The notes beneath the pieces were generated by a model. It was given only the letters and a program-made list of their open reading frames with translations. It was not told where the DNA came from and ran no database searches. The position numbers and the translations under genes are program-made. 58,980 nt of DNA from Streptococcus acidominimus (GTDB lineage Bacteria; Bacillota; Bacilli; Lactobacillales; Streptococcaceae). Position 1 is the stretch's first letter; each line of letters starts with the position of its first letter. Below are positions 36,346 through 45,722 of this stretch, one piece after another. The stretch covers positions 1-58,980 of the forward strand of contig NZ_MSJL01000010.1 of the NCBI RefSeq assembly GCF_001921825.1, given 5' to 3'.

Positions 36346-37992
36346 CTATGAAATATGTAATTTTTTACGCAGGATAGCCGCACGATTTCCAATCAGCCGA
36401 TCGAGATGACGCGTTTTCAAGGTCAAGATTCCAAAGATAAAAATACCGACAAAACCTGCAATGCTAACATGAATGGCACTCGACAGATACCCCGTTGCTG
36501 GAAAGACTAAGCCAATACCCGTTTCCACCAGCCACACACCTAGCCCCATGATCAGGGAAATGCCCAAGACCTGGTGAAAATTCTTCCGCAAACGGGCTTG
36601 CGGAATTGGAATAATCTGATCGATACGACGGTCAAATAAAACCACTGAAACGGTTAAAGCAACCGCGGTAGACACTAAAGGACCATACACCTTGAACAAG
36701 TATAGGGCTGGAAATTGGAAGACCAATTTCACTGCAAAACCGATGAAAAAATACAACATCGCCTTGCGATTTTGGAAAATCGCCTGAATAATAACCCCAA
36801 GTAGGGAGTATAGCCCCTGAATAAAGACCAAGAGCAGATTGATAACAAAGAGGTAGATTGCTTGATCCTCAACAGGCCCATAAAAGACACTGTAAAGGGG
36901 ACGTGCTAGAACTACCGAACCAACAATGGCAGGAAGAATCAGGAGAAAGAATAGCTGGATATTATCGATAATTAAATCAGCTGTCTTCTTCTGATCTTTT
37001 TGAACAAATCGCTCTGTGATCATCGGAATCGCTACACTACCGATCGAGGTTGTAATCCCGATAATCAACATGGTAATCTTACTTGGATTGGCAGTCATAT
37101 AGGTCGATAGCTTCAACAATTCCGTCCTCGTAAGATCGGTTATCCCAAGCAGGGTATTGATGAAGGTCAATTGATCGATAATTTGAAAAATCTGAATCGC
37201 TGATCCCAAAATAATGAGTGGAACTGCTTCTTTGAGCGTTTCCAGAACCAAGGGCTTCAGATCAATCGTGACATCCTTAGGCTTAGCGCCTATCACCTTG
37301 GCAATAAAGCCCTCCTTATGCAAACTGTACACGAGGACACCGAAACTTGCAATCATTCCAATAAAGGCTGCAAAGGTCGATTGGATAACTGCTGAAAGAT
37401 AGTCTCCCGACCCCAACTTCATGATATAGAAAGTGGTTACCAAAATCCAAATCACACGGGCAATCTGCTCCACAATCTGGCTAATGGCATAGGGCTTCAT
37501 ATCATGATGCCCTTGGAAAAATCCACGCATAATGCTCATGGCTGGGAAAATAAAGAGCGGGGGAACCAGACTGTACATCACCGGCGTTAATTGCTCTTTC
37601 ACTCCCGACAGCTCTGCTAGGGTCGGAGAACTGATAAACATAACTCCCGCAAAGACTGCCCCTAAAATCAGCATGAGTTTAAAAAACTCCCTCACCAGAT
37701 AGTAGGAAATATCCTGCCGACCTTGTACATTATACTTGGCAATTTGCTTAGCAACAGCCGTCGGCAAACCAACGGTTGAAATCAATAGGAAATTCCCATA
37801 TACCTGATAGCCCATATTAAACAAGCCATTGGCTTCTGCCCGGTGGCTTCCCATCCATAAATACCACGGTATGATATAGGCAATTCCTATCAAACGACTA
37901 ATAAAATTTCCGGCTGTCAGCCAAGCAAGGCCTCTAACCATACTTGCCTGTTGCTGTGTCTGTTCTGTTGTTCTAATTTTCGTCATCTTCAT
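36346..37992 (-). CDS. MOP-superfamily lipid flippase, YtgP-like (lipid II)
   Basis: A 548-residue polytopic protein with about 14 membrane helices. The N-terminal MVRGLAWLTAGNFISRLIGIAYIIPWYLWMG is characteristic of YtgP, the streptococcal lipid II flippase candidate (MurJ-like). Length matches the family (about 540-550). It stands alone with its own terminator. Start ambiguous between two nearby ATGs (MKM). Confidence 0.88.
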   Translation of the reverse strand: MKMTKIRTTEQTQQQASMVRGLAWLTAGNFISRLIGIAYIIPWYLWMGSHRAEANGLFNMGYQVYGNFLLISTVGLPTAVAKQIAKYNVQGRQDISYYLVREFFKLMLILGAVFAGVMFISSPTLAELSGVKEQLTPVMYSLVPPLFIFPAMSIMRGFFQGHHDMKPYAISQIVEQIARVIWILVTTFYIMKLGSGDYLSAVIQSTFAAFIGMIASFGVLVYSLHKEGFIAKVIGAKPKDVTIDLKPLVLETLKEAVPLIILGSAIQIFQIIDQLTFINTLLGITDLTRTELLKLSTYMTANPSKITMLIIGITTSIGSVAIPMITERFVQKDQKKTADLIIDNIQLFFLLILPAIVGSVVLARPLYSVFYGPVEDQAIYLFVINLLLVFIQGLYSLLGVIIQAIFQNRKAMLYFFIGFAVKLVFQFPALYLFKVYGPLVSTAVALTVSVVLFDRRIDQIIPIPQARLRKNFHQVLGISLIMGLGVWLVETGIGLVFPATGYLSSAIHVSIAGFVGIFIFGILTLKTRHLDRLIGNRAAILRKKLHIS

Positions 37993-38151
37993 TCTTTCAT
38001 CTATTTCTATCTGTCTAGTTCCTTATTATAACCTTTTACGCCTAACTTGTAAAACTAGAACTCACGAACCATATTAGCAGGCATTCGTCTCACTGGCTCA
38101 AGATAAAAAAGCTGGCAAATCCAACCATAAAAATAGGCTAGAAACAAAGTT

Positions 38152-38450
38152 ATACTCGTCAAAAATCAAAATCTGACGTCGTTCATTCACCTTGTTGAGT
38201 AAAAAGCTCCAGTGGAGGTTTTTAGCCTGTTCCCTTAAAACAAGATAGAACGAGTGAAACTCGTGCCACACAGTCTAGGAATTGACTGGGGAAGGTGGGG
38301 AAATGAAACGAGGGGAGCTCGTGTCGCACAGTCTAGGAATTGACTGTTGGAGGGAGGAAATAAAACGAAGGGAACTCGTGTCAAGTGTCCCCCTCTTTGG
38401 GACATAACTGTTTCAGCTTTAACCAGTTCCAGATTTTGATTTTTATAGAG
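38152..38450. repeat. Family B repeat, expanded copy (about 299 bp)
   Basis: Begins ATACTCGTC and ends AGATTTTGATTTTTATAG. It contains two direct copies of a unit of about 62 bp (CAGTCTAGGAATTGACTG, GGAAATGAAACGAGG or GGAAATAAAACGAAGG, CTCGTGTC). The right GAGTATA end is lost where it meets the RUP-like sequence. Confidence 0.82.
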
Positions 38451-38451
38451 C

Positions 38452-38735
38452 ATTAGACCCACTGAAAATCAACAGACAAAAGAGAAACTGAAAACTCCCT
38501 ATCCAGCCATTCAGTGCGTGGTCTAATATAGCGATTTAGCTTTAAAAAATATGTTATGGCATTAGAAAGACCGCCCTGAGCATGTGTCATAAACATACAT
38601 AGAATACTGTTTTCAAGTGGATTGACTATACCCCATAAGCTCAAAAGCGAACAAGGAAATCCATCACAGGCTCTACTGGCATAGGGCAGAGTTTCTAACT
38701 TTGATTTTCTTTGAAATATATAAAAAGACATGGGA
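38452..38735. repeat. Degraded RUP-like sequence with internal insertion
   Basis: The left end CACTGAAAATCAAC and right part GAACAAGGAAATCCATCACAGG ... TTTGATTTTCTTTGAA resemble a pneumococcal RUP, split by about 170 bp. A 13-bp inverted pair (ATTAGACCCACTG / CAGTGCGTGGTCTAAT) bounds 38454-38526. No gene. Confidence 0.45.
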
Positions 38736-38740
38736 AATAG

Positions 38741-38768
38741 GAAAAGCCTTACCGAGCGATAAGACTTT
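38741..38768 (-). terminator. Terminator of rplK-rplA
   Basis: GTCTTATC-GCTC-GGTAAGGC (with wobbles) followed by TTTT on the minus strand, just past the rplA stop. Confidence 0.8.
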
Positions 38769-38776
38769 TTCTTTTA

Positions 38777-39466
38777 TTACAATGAATTTGGATCAACCTT
38801 GATTCCCACACCTTGAGTAGTTGTGATTGTCAAGCTTGTGATGTAGGTACCTTTTGCTGTCGCTGGTTTTGCTTTAACCATTGTATCGTGGAAAGCTTTG
38901 AAGTTTCCTACCAATTGTTCAGCATTGAATGATACTTTACCGATAATTGCTTGTACGATACCTGCTTTATCAGCACGGTAAGTGATTTTACCACCTTTAG
39001 ACTCTTCAACTGCTTTTGCAACATCCATTGTTACTGTACCAGTTTTAGGGTTTGGCATCAAGTTACGTGGTCCAAGGACACGTCCAAGACGTCCAACAAG
39101 TGCCATCATATCAGGTGTAGCGATTACAACATCGAAATCTAACCAACCACCGTTGATTTTTGCAACGAGATCATCTTCGCCAACAAAGTCTGCACCAGCA
39201 GCTTTTGCTTCTTCTGCCTTTGCACCGCGTGCAAATACCAATACGCGTGATGTTTTACCAGTTCCGTTTGGCAATACCATTGCGCCACGGATTTGTTGAT
39301 CTGCTTTACGAACATCAATGTTCAAGTTGTAAGCAACTTCCACAGTTGCATCAAATTTTGCAAAGTTAGTTTCTTGTGCAAGAGCCACAGCTTCTTCTAC
39401 GCTGTAAGCTTTTGTGCTGTCGATTTTTTCAAGTGCAGCACGCATTTGTTTGCTTTTTTTAGCCAT
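38777..39466 (-). CDS. rplA: 50S ribosomal protein L1
   Basis: L1 stalk protein that binds 23S rRNA and represses its own operon by binding mRNA. The start at 39466 ([16 protein letters not shown]) gives 229 residues, the family length; AAGGAG lies 8 nt upstream. Longer in-frame extensions to 39517 lack homology. Motifs include [16 protein letters not shown]. Preceded by an L1-site-like hairpin in the rplK-rplA gap. Confidence 0.98.
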   Translation of the reverse strand: MAKKSKQMRAALEKIDSTKAYSVEEAVALAQETNFAKFDATVEVAYNLNIDVRKADQQIRGAMVLPNGTGKTSRVLVFARGAKAEEAKAAGADFVGEDDLVAKINGGWLDFDVVIATPDMMALVGRLGRVLGPRNLMPNPKTGTVTMDVAKAVEESKGGKITYRADKAGIVQAIIGKVSFNAEQLVGNFKAFHDTMVKAKPATAKGTYITSLTITTTQGVGIKVDPNSL

Positions 39467-39558
39467 TTTTTGTTCTCCTTGTAATGTGGTCATATCGATT
39501 TTCATCTCCCACGTCACTCATCAGAAATGATGAAGTCTTGCGGGTTGTGGGCGTTATT
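39467..39558 (-). promoter_or_regulatory. Putative L1-binding leader in the rplK-rplA gap
   Basis: Minus strand: GTGG-GAGATGAAAATCG-...-CCAC, closing a loop just before the rplA ribosome site. An upstream CCCAC can pair with the same GTGGG, enclosing CATCA/TGATG. The GGAGATGAAAATC core repeats upstream of rplK. Confidence 0.6.
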
Positions 39559-39560
39559 GA

Positions 39561-39986
39561 TTAGTCAACAACAGTGAATCCCATAGAACGAGCAGTACCT
39601 TCGATCATACGCATTGCAGCCTCAAGGTTTGCAGCGTTTAAATCTGGCATTTTAGTTTCAGCAATTTCTTGTACTTGCGCACGAGTAACTGTTGCAACTT
39701 TTGTTTTGTTTGGTGTGCCTGAACCTTTTTCAACACCTGCAGCTTTTTTCAAAAGAACAGCAGCTGGTGGTGTTTTACAGATGAAATCAAATGATTTATC
39801 TTCGTATACTGAGATTACGACTGGAATGATCATACCAGCTTGGTCAGCTGTACGAGCGTTAAATTCCTTAGTGAATCCCATGATGTTGATCCCTGCTTGA
39901 CCAAGTGCTGGTCCGACTGGCGGAGCTGGAGTAGCTTTACCTGCAGGAATTTGAAGTTTTACAAGTTTTTCGACTTTTTTAGCCAT
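39561..39986 (-). CDS. rplK: 50S ribosomal protein L11
   Basis: A 141-residue L11 with the N-terminal [26 protein letters not shown] region and the C-terminal RNA-binding domain ending [14 protein letters not shown] ([15 protein letters not shown]). Binds the GTPase-associated centre of 23S rRNA. First gene of the rplK-rplA operon. Strong ribosome site AGGAGG. Confidence 0.98.
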   Translation of the reverse strand: MAKKVEKLVKLQIPAGKATPAPPVGPALGQAGINIMGFTKEFNARTADQAGMIIPVVISVYEDKSFDFICKTPPAAVLLKKAAGVEKGSGTPNKTKVATVTRAQVQEIAETKMPDLNAANLEAAMRMIEGTARSMGFTVVD

Positions 39987-39989
39987 CTT

Positions 39990-40062
39990 TAAATCCTCCT
40001 ATTGTGGTTTTTGCGGTAATTACAGATTTTTACCTCCCACAAATATGTGATTTTTCACATAC
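39990..40062 (-). promoter_or_regulatory. rplK leader with putative L1-binding site
   Basis: After a perfect hairpin TATGTGA-AAAA-TCACATA, the leader has TGTGG-GAGGTAAAAATC-...-CCACA directly before AGGAGG. It matches the element in front of rplA, so L1 may repress both genes by masking each ribosome site. Confidence 0.6.
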
Positions 40063-40068
40063 CTTCTC

Positions 40069-40096
40069 ATTATACAGGATTTTAGCAAAAAATCAA
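40069..40096 (-). promoter_or_regulatory. rplK promoter
   Basis: TTGATT (40096-40091), 16-nt spacer, TATAAT (40074-40069) on the minus strand. Confidence 0.8.
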
Positions 40097-40139
40097 GCTT
40101 TATGTTTACTTTTCCTCACTTTTTTTATAGAATAAAGCT

Positions 40140-40496
40140 ATGATATTCTTGAAAATTGCCTCGGTGCTACTCCTTATCCTTTCCTTCATCATTTCGATCA
40201 CAGTTGTCAAACTATTTCGTTTGCAAAAAAAGGGGTACAACTTTGCTGACATCGCTTTTCCGCTCCTTGCATTTGAATTTTATCTGATTTCAGACAAGGC
40301 TTACTACCACAGCCTATTGCCACAGCTGGTACTAGCCTTATCCCTACTCGCCCTAGCGATCGTCTATTATTTCTTAATGAAGAAGCGCCTCTTTTCTTAT
40401 CAACGTTTTTTCAAGTTCTTTTGGCGGGCGGGTTTTATCTTGACCTTCTTCATGTACTTGGCACTTATCATCGCCCTGTTTACCATCAAGAGCTAG
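40140..40496 (+). CDS. DUF3397 family membrane protein
   Basis: A 118-residue hydrophobic protein with four membrane helices and basic loops (KKKRLFSYQRFFKFFWR). Size, topology and position divergent from rplK fit the DUF3397 family of Lactobacillales, function unknown. The ribosome site is weak, so expression may be low or the start uncertain. Confidence 0.75.
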   Translation: MIFLKIASVLLLILSFIISITVVKLFRLQKKGYNFADIAFPLLAFEFYLISDKAYYHSLLPQLVLALSLLALAIVYYFLMKKRLFSYQRFFKFFWRAGFILTFFMYLALIIALFTIKS

Positions 40497-40609
40497 TCGT
40501 GACCATTGCTATTTAAAGCTCTGCTTGTAGGGCTGTTGCCTTGCTCTTATCCCTGCTAAAGCTACTCTGACATTCGACATCATAACTGTCTGCCTTTAGC
40601 TAAAGATCC

Positions 40610-40915
40610 TATATAATAGTTTTTTTGATTTATGTTTAGTAGTAGCTCCCCCAGTCTGGGGAGAGACTGTTTGAGGTGGGAAATGAAGAAAACAATATTT
40701 TCGTCAAAACAGTCTGGGGAGAGACTGGGCGAGGCGGGAAATAAAGAAAACAATGTTTTCGTCAAAACAGTCTGGGGAGAGACTGGGCGAGGCGGGAAAT
40801 GAAGAAAACAATGTTTTCGTCAAAAGCCGCAGGTAGGTGTAGTTGATAACTAGACAAGTGATAGATAAGAAAAGTGTAACTTTTCTCATACTCTATAAAT
40901 ATAAACGAAATGACT
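40610..40915. repeat. Family A repeat with triplicated 58-bp core
   Basis: The right end ATAAACGAAATGACTA is clear; the left end (TATAATAG ... GTTTAGTAGTAGCTC) is diverged. The core is three tandem 58-bp units at 40652, 40710 and 40768, each CAGTCTGGGGAGAGACTG + GGGAAAT + AAACAATGTTTTCGTC. A GAAAAGTGTAACTTTTC hairpin follows. Confidence 0.85.
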
Positions 40916-40921
40916 ACATAT

Positions 40922-40957
40922 GAAATACTCCTAGAAGTAAGCACTTCTAGGAGTATT
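40922..40957. terminator. Strong inverted repeat, likely terminator of the ftsK/VOC unit
   Basis: AAATACTCCTAGAAGT and its exact complement around an AAGC loop (16-bp stem), ending in A/T on both sides, about 40 bp beyond the stop of the VOC gene. Confidence 0.7.
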
Positions 40958-40997
40958 TGTAGCTAACGAAGCCATACACAAGAGTGTGGCTCTTTTC

Positions 40998-41387
40998 TCA
41001 TTCATGTATTTCCAATGGTAAGCCATCCGGGTCGAAGAAGAATGCCATTTTGCGTCCGTCATAGTCGTCATAACGCAGTGGTTCATGAGGAATATTGAGG
41101 GCATCAAAGTCCTGTAAACAGCTGGCGACATCTGCAACTTTAAAGGCAAGATGCCGTAGCCCTGTATGTTCTGGCTGTGGCAGGACAGGTCTCATGGGCG
41201 CAGTTGGTTTGATAAAGATTTCAAGTACCAGATTTCCCTTGCGGACATTAAAGAGCATGTCCTGCTTTTCCGGACGGACATGCTCATCTAGCTGCTCGAA
41301 TCCTAACTTGTCGACATAAAATTCTTTTGTCTTTTGGTAATCACTGCCGATAATGGCAAGATGATGTAGCGTGTCTAATTGTATCAT
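40998..41387 (-). CDS. VOC superfamily (glyoxalase/dioxygenase-like) protein
   Basis: A 129-residue single-domain metal-dependent VOC protein. The N-terminal [24 protein letters not shown], middle HLAFKVADV and C-terminal [14 protein letters not shown] carry the usual His/Glu metal ligands. Often called lactoylglutathione lyase, but streptococcal substrates are uncertain. Its ATG overlaps the ftsK stop (ATGA), so it is translationally coupled to ftsK. Confidence 0.9.
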   Translation of the reverse strand: MIQLDTLHHLAIIGSDYQKTKEFYVDKLGFEQLDEHVRPEKQDMLFNVRKGNLVLEIFIKPTAPMRPVLPQPEHTGLRHLAFKVADVASCLQDFDALNIPHEPLRYDDYDGRKMAFFFDPDGLPLEIHE

Positions 41388-43756
41388 TGGGTTTCCAACA
41401 CCTTCCTTGGTTTTGTACCTTCAGCAGGGCCAATAACGCCTGCGGCTTCCAACTCTTCCATCAAACGCGTTGCTCGGTTAAAGCCGACAGATAAACGGCG
41501 CTGAATCATGGAAGCACTCGCTTTTTGCGTTTCAATGACAAGGGCTCTTGCTTGGTCAAAAAGCGGGTCTCCGCTGCTATCACCTGCTCCACTTTCAAAG
41601 TCACCCTCTGTCACTTCTCCAGGATCAAAGGACTCATCATACTCTGCCTCTGCTTGATTCTTAATAAAGCTGACAATAGCTTCAACATCATCATCCGAAA
41701 TAAAGGAACCTTGCAGGCGCACAGGATGGTTTTCATCAATAGGCTTAAAGAGCATGTCCCCACGTCCCAATAATTTTTCTGCCCCATTTTCATCCAAAAT
41801 CGTTCGACTATCTGTCCCGCTTGACACAGCAAAAGCGATCCGAGACGGTACGTTGGCCTTAATCAAACCAGAGATAACATCGACAGATGGGCGTTGGGTC
41901 GCTAAGATCATGTGAATACCTGCCGCCCGTGCCTTTTGCCCCAGACGGATAATCGCATCTTCCACTTCCTTGCTCGCAACCATCATCAAATCTGCCAACT
42001 CATCCACAATCACGACAATTAAAGGTAGTGGAATCTGTTTTTCTTCTGAATGACGGTTAAATTCGGTCACCTTTGCATTGTAGCCTTCAAGATGCCGCAC
42101 ACCTAAGTGACTGAAAAGCTCGTAGCGTTTTTCCATTTCATCCACGACCTTTTGAAGTGCTCGTGCAGCTTTTCGAGGATTGGTAACAACAGGGATCAAG
42201 AGGTGCGGAATATCATTGTAGACCGATAATTCGACCATTTTGGGGTCAATCATCATAAACTTAACCTGATCTGGACCAGCCTTCATTAAAATAGAGGCAA
42301 TGATACCATTGACCGCAACAGACTTCCCTGAACCGGTTGAGCCAGCCACCAATAAATGGGGCATCCTTGCCAAATCAAAGGAGCGTACAGACCCATTCAC
42401 TGCCTTGCCCAGTGGAATATCAAGGAGTTTGGTTGGCGAAGTCTTAGCCTGTTCCCACAATTCTCTAAAAGGTACCATGGCGACTTCAGAGTTGGGCACT
42501 TCAATGCCGACCAAGGATTTCCCCGGAATCGGTGCTTCGATCCGGACATCTTTGGCTGCAAGGGCGAGAGCCAAGTCATCTGCCAGATTGGAAATTCGAT
42601 TGACCCGCACACCAACGGCAGGCTTAACTTCATACTTGGTCACTGACGGTCCGATCTCAGCTCGCTCCACCACCACTTTGATCCCAAAACTTGCAAAGGT
42701 ATCCTCCAAAACTTTGATATTCTGGCGGACAATTTTTTTCTCATTTGCCTGACTTTTGACCTTGATCGGTGCAAATAGGTCAATGGAGGGCAACTGATAA
42801 GCCAGTCTAGCCTTGGGCTTGAAATCAAGGGCAATATCTTCTATTAGATCTTCCATATCTTCAGCCGCTTCCTGCCCCTCTTCCTCATCAGCAGCCAATA
42901 AGACAGGGAACTCTTCTTCATCAACGAAAGGCTCACGCTCCTCTGCCAGAATCGGAATCTCACGATCTTCCACTTCGAGGATTTCACCCGTCTCCACATC
43001 AACTAGCGGAGCTTCTACCGGAGTAGGCGTAGCAGGTTCTTCCCAAACATCTGGTTTTTCTTCACATTCTTGATCTAGTTCTGCTAAGCGTCTCGCTTCT
43101 TCTGCCGCCTGAAGTTTGGCTTTTGCTTCTGCTTTTTCAGCCCGTTTTTCCGCACGAATAGCCGCCCTTTCTTGAATCTTTTCCCGTAAAAGAGCCAGAC
43201 CATCTGCCACATCATAGATAGACCAAGGACTCATAAAGAAAAGACCGAAGAGGATAAAGAGTAGCCCGATAAAGAAGGTGCCAATCGCTGCAAATAAAAA
43301 AGAAACAGGTAGATAAAGGCTACCACCAATGAGACCACCACCTAAAAATTCCTTTACCCGAAAAGCGGACAGATCTGATAGGGCTAGTCGAAATGTATGA
43401 GTTAGTAGTTCTTTTCCCTTGTAGCTCAAATCAAAATAAGCCTGGTATTCCAGTAAAATACCTGCAAATACAAGCCAGAATCCTGAAATAGTCCCTTCGC
43501 GTTGCTTTATTTTTTTAGAGAACACTGTGTAAACGAGCAGAGCTCCGATCAACAGGTATGCTGCACTTCCGACCAATAACCGAAAGAGATTATAAGCGGT
43601 CACACCAAATACCCCTAGTTTGCTAACTGCAAAGAGGAGGAAGATAACTGCCAGAAAGCGGAATAATAGAGATTTTATTTTTTCTTGTTGTGCCAATTCA
43701 GCCTTTGTCGGACGCCTAGTTGTACGCCCTTTTTTTGTCGTTTTTTGTTTTGCCAT
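41384..43756 (-). CDS. ftsK: DNA translocase FtsK/SpoIIIE
   Basis: Septal DNA pump that clears chromosomes and helps dimer resolution. Four N-terminal membrane helices (about 20-170), an Ala/Glu-rich linker, the motor with Walker [14 protein letters not shown] and [11 protein letters not shown], and a C-terminal winged-helix gamma domain ([28 protein letters not shown]). The start at 43756 ([15 protein letters not shown]) gives 790 residues. A TATAAT box ends only 6 nt before this ATG, so the mRNA may be leaderless. The upstream ATG at 43831 lacks a ribosome site and lies before the promoter. Confidence 0.95.
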   Translation of the reverse strand: MAKQKTTKKGRTTRRPTKAELAQQEKIKSLLFRFLAVIFLLFAVSKLGVFGVTAYNLFRLLVGSAAYLLIGALLVYTVFSKKIKQREGTISGFWLVFAGILLEYQAYFDLSYKGKELLTHTFRLALSDLSAFRVKEFLGGGLIGGSLYLPVSFLFAAIGTFFIGLLFILFGLFFMSPWSIYDVADGLALLREKIQERAAIRAEKRAEKAEAKAKLQAAEEARRLAELDQECEEKPDVWEEPATPTPVEAPLVDVETGEILEVEDREIPILAEEREPFVDEEEFPVLLAADEEEGQEAAEDMEDLIEDIALDFKPKARLAYQLPSIDLFAPIKVKSQANEKKIVRQNIKVLEDTFASFGIKVVVERAEIGPSVTKYEVKPAVGVRVNRISNLADDLALALAAKDVRIEAPIPGKSLVGIEVPNSEVAMVPFRELWEQAKTSPTKLLDIPLGKAVNGSVRSFDLARMPHLLVAGSTGSGKSVAVNGIIASILMKAGPDQVKFMMIDPKMVELSVYNDIPHLLIPVVTNPRKAARALQKVVDEMEKRYELFSHLGVRHLEGYNAKVTEFNRHSEEKQIPLPLIVVIVDELADLMMVASKEVEDAIIRLGQKARAAGIHMILATQRPSVDVISGLIKANVPSRIAFAVSSGTDSRTILDENGAEKLLGRGDMLFKPIDENHPVRLQGSFISDDDVEAIVSFIKNQAEAEYDESFDPGEVTEGDFESGAGDSSGDPLFDQARALVIETQKASASMIQRRLSVGFNRATRLMEELEAAGVIGPAEGTKPRKVLETQ

Positions 43757-43762
43757 GTCTCT

Positions 43763-43791
43763 ATTATACCATACTTTACGAGGAGGTCTAG
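43763..43791 (-). promoter_or_regulatory. ftsK promoter, possibly giving a leaderless mRNA
   Basis: TATAAT at 43768-43763 and a -35-like TAGACC 17 nt upstream. The expected transcript start falls at or next to the A of the ftsK ATG (43756). No Shine-Dalgarno fits between. Confidence 0.6.
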
Positions 43792-43810
43792 TAGAGGATA
43801 GAAGCAAAAT

Positions 43811-43836
43811 ACCCCAACAAGCAAGGCTCATTGGGG
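43811..43836 (-). terminator. Hairpin after the Sip-like gene
   Basis: CCCCAA-13 nt-TTGGGG followed by TATTTTG on the minus strand, just beyond the stop at 43844. Modest terminator. Confidence 0.55.
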
Positions 43837-43843
43837 AAAGGAG

Positions 43844-44926
43844 TTATGGGTTCATGGATACGTGAACGTGGTCATAGTGGTTTTCTGTGATACTGCCACG
43901 GTCGGGCATCGGGTTCCAGGTGTGGGCTGGTCCGTAGATGTTTGGAGTTGGAGAATAGAAATGCTGCTTCCAAATAATATAGGAAATGTTTTTGGCGCCC
44001 ATCTGTTGAATGGCGTAATTCGCTACCTGGTCTCCCAGCTCGGTATTATTTCCCACCATGAAGTCGACTGCCAGGCCTTTACCATGATCACCACTGTCAC
44101 CTGGACGATAGAGACTAAATGCAGTAATACCGTAGATGCTCGCCACTTCTTCCTTAAAGGCTGCCGTATGTAATTGAAGCCCCATATTGATAGGGTTTGC
44201 CGTGACAGGATTCGTGACGATTGCTGAATCGCTTACTGGAGCAACTGGAGCCGGTTGGCTTGCCTGTGCTTGTTCAAGAGCTGGTGCTACTGCCTCAGCC
44301 ACTGGTTCAGCCTCCTGTTGTTGAGCTGGTACCAGATGAGCATCATTTGCTGGGCTTTCTGAATCAGCTTGCACGGTTGCTGCTGATACTGCTTCAGTCG
44401 CCTGTTGTTGTTCTGGTATCGGATAAGCATCGCTTGCTGGGCTTTCTGAATCAGCTTGCACAGTCGCTTCTGAAGCTACTTCTGTTGGCTCTGCTGTACC
44501 CCCGATTGGAATGACTTGGTCATCAATCACCACCTGTTGCTTGTCCAAATCTACAGTTGCTTTAACCGCTTCAGTGGGCTCTTGACCTTGAGATGGTTGA
44601 ATTTCAATAGAAGTAACTTCTTCCTGTGAATTGTTTGTCACCGTTAAGGTCGTATTCGGAAAAATCAGATTGATATTCGCAATTTGATTGACCCTCGCTA
44701 ACACGCTCATCTCAATATCAAACGCTTGGGCAATGGTGCTTAGCGTGTCTCCATACTTGATGGTATAGGTCTGCTTATCACTTTGTTCTAAAATATCCGC
44801 CTTGATTTCCTCCAGAGAACGCGCTGACCATATTGGTGCTAGCTCGTCTGCTTGGGCTGTTCCAGTAAAAAGCGACAGGGCTACGGCTGAAAACAGCATA
44901 GTTTTTTGAGGTAATGTTAAAGACAT
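43844..44926 (-). CDS. LysM surface protein similar to group B streptococcal Sip
   Basis: A 360-residue secreted protein. Signal peptide through TAQADE, then the Sip-like start WSARSLEEIKADILEQ, one LysM domain (YTIKYGDTLSTIAQAF ... NTTLTV; about 55-100) for peptidoglycan binding, a Glu/Ala/Gln-rich linker with a duplicated segment (ATVQADSESPA), and the conserved C-terminal domain (about 245-360: YRPGDSGDHGKGLAVDFMVG, HVHVSMNP). The His/Asp pattern there resembles M15/ARB-type hydrolase folds. ATG at 44926 with GGAAGG upstream; the longer frame to 44995 is unlikely. Function of Sip is unsettled. Confidence 0.88.
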   Translation of the reverse strand: MSLTLPQKTMLFSAVALSLFTGTAQADELAPIWSARSLEEIKADILEQSDKQTYTIKYGDTLSTIAQAFDIEMSVLARVNQIANINLIFPNTTLTVTNNSQEEVTSIEIQPSQGQEPTEAVKATVDLDKQQVVIDDQVIPIGGTAEPTEVASEATVQADSESPASDAYPIPEQQQATEAVSAATVQADSESPANDAHLVPAQQQEAEPVAEAVAPALEQAQASQPAPVAPVSDSAIVTNPVTANPINMGLQLHTAAFKEEVASIYGITAFSLYRPGDSGDHGKGLAVDFMVGNNTELGDQVANYAIQQMGAKNISYIIWKQHFYSPTPNIYGPAHTWNPMPDRGSITENHYDHVHVSMNP

Positions 44927-44978
44927 ATACTCTTCCTTCCTTTTCTGTGATAGAGATATCTTACCACAATTTTGAATA

Positions 44979-45005
44979 GAAAAAAGGCTTTCCAAGCCTT
45001 TTTAA
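44979..45005. terminator. Bidirectional terminator upstream of the Sip-like gene
   Basis: AAAAAGGCTT-TCC-AAGCCTTTTT, perfect 10-bp stem. It can end the minus-strand gene at 45183-45722. Confidence 0.85.
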
Positions 45006-45182
45006 TGAAACTGTATGTTGAATGTCACAAAAGGAAATAGTTGTCATCTGACTGCCTTTTCTGTCATCATATTGTAACCCATACCATTTTTTATATTTAA
45101 ATCCCAAGTCTGAACTTCATTCTCCAAATAATTTGTTAATTTTAAATTTATGCAATATCATAAATTGTCTATTTAAAACAGA

Positions 45183-45722
45183 TTAGAATTTCTTCTTAGG
45201 ATGACGATCAATCACCTCGGGGTTAGCCACAAGAGCTGCTGCCCCCTTATCTGTCAGCTTATAACCACGCACGCTAAAGGTTTGGGATAATTCTTCTTCT
45301 GAAAAATGCTCTTTCAGAGCCACATCCAAATCTGCCGCCTTCATTTTAGACAGACCTGCAACCCCCTTTTGCTTCAGAATATTTTTCTTCATGGTCGCAT
45401 TGAGGTGATCCAGAGAATCAAAGGCTGTTTCCAGATAGGCATAACCAGCTTCCACAAGCTCTGCCAGATGCTTAGGAGCGTCAATTCCATAGGTATATTC
45501 AAAATACTTAGGAAAGACAGAATCGTTTGTAAAGGTATCAAACTGAATCCGCCACAGGAGAATAATATCCCCTGCCAAAAGACCTCCAGCTAATCGCTCC
45601 ATATTGCGCTTGGGAACAGGCTTGGCATCCAACAACCATGTCGCCAAGTCACGGTCTGGTGCGATATAAGGCATACGGGCATGGTCTTTATAGAGTTCTT
45701 GAACCTGCTTTTCTACTGTCAT
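45183..45722 (-). CDS. Hypothetical protein with C-terminal SAP-like region
   Basis: A 179-residue soluble protein I do not recognise. The N-terminal part is helical with Trp/Tyr (ATWLLDAKPVPKRNMERLAGG). The C-terminal part (about 105-165, LKQKGVAGLSKMKAADLDVAL ... RGYKLTDKGAAALVANPEVIDRHPKK) resembles a SAP or winged-helix fold. ATG at 45722; a TTG one codon earlier is possible. Ribosome site weak. Single gene. Confidence 0.65.
   Translation of the reverse strand: MTVEKQVQELYKDHARMPYIAPDRDLATWLLDAKPVPKRNMERLAGGLLAGDIILLWRIQFDTFTNDSVFPKYFEYTYGIDAPKHLAELVEAGYAYLETAFDSLDHLNATMKKNILKQKGVAGLSKMKAADLDVALKEHFSEEELSQTFSVRGYKLTDKGAAALVANPEVIDRHPKKKF

Noticed and set aside
38235..38731. Two minus-strand ORFs (75 and 92 codons)
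   Set aside because: Lie in the family B and RUP-like repeats; no coding character or ribosome sites.
40580..40944. Minus-strand ORFs of about 60 codons with repeated FSLFPASPSLSPDC-type text
   Set aside because: Arise from the 58-bp tandem repeat read in frame; no ribosome sites and repeated text.
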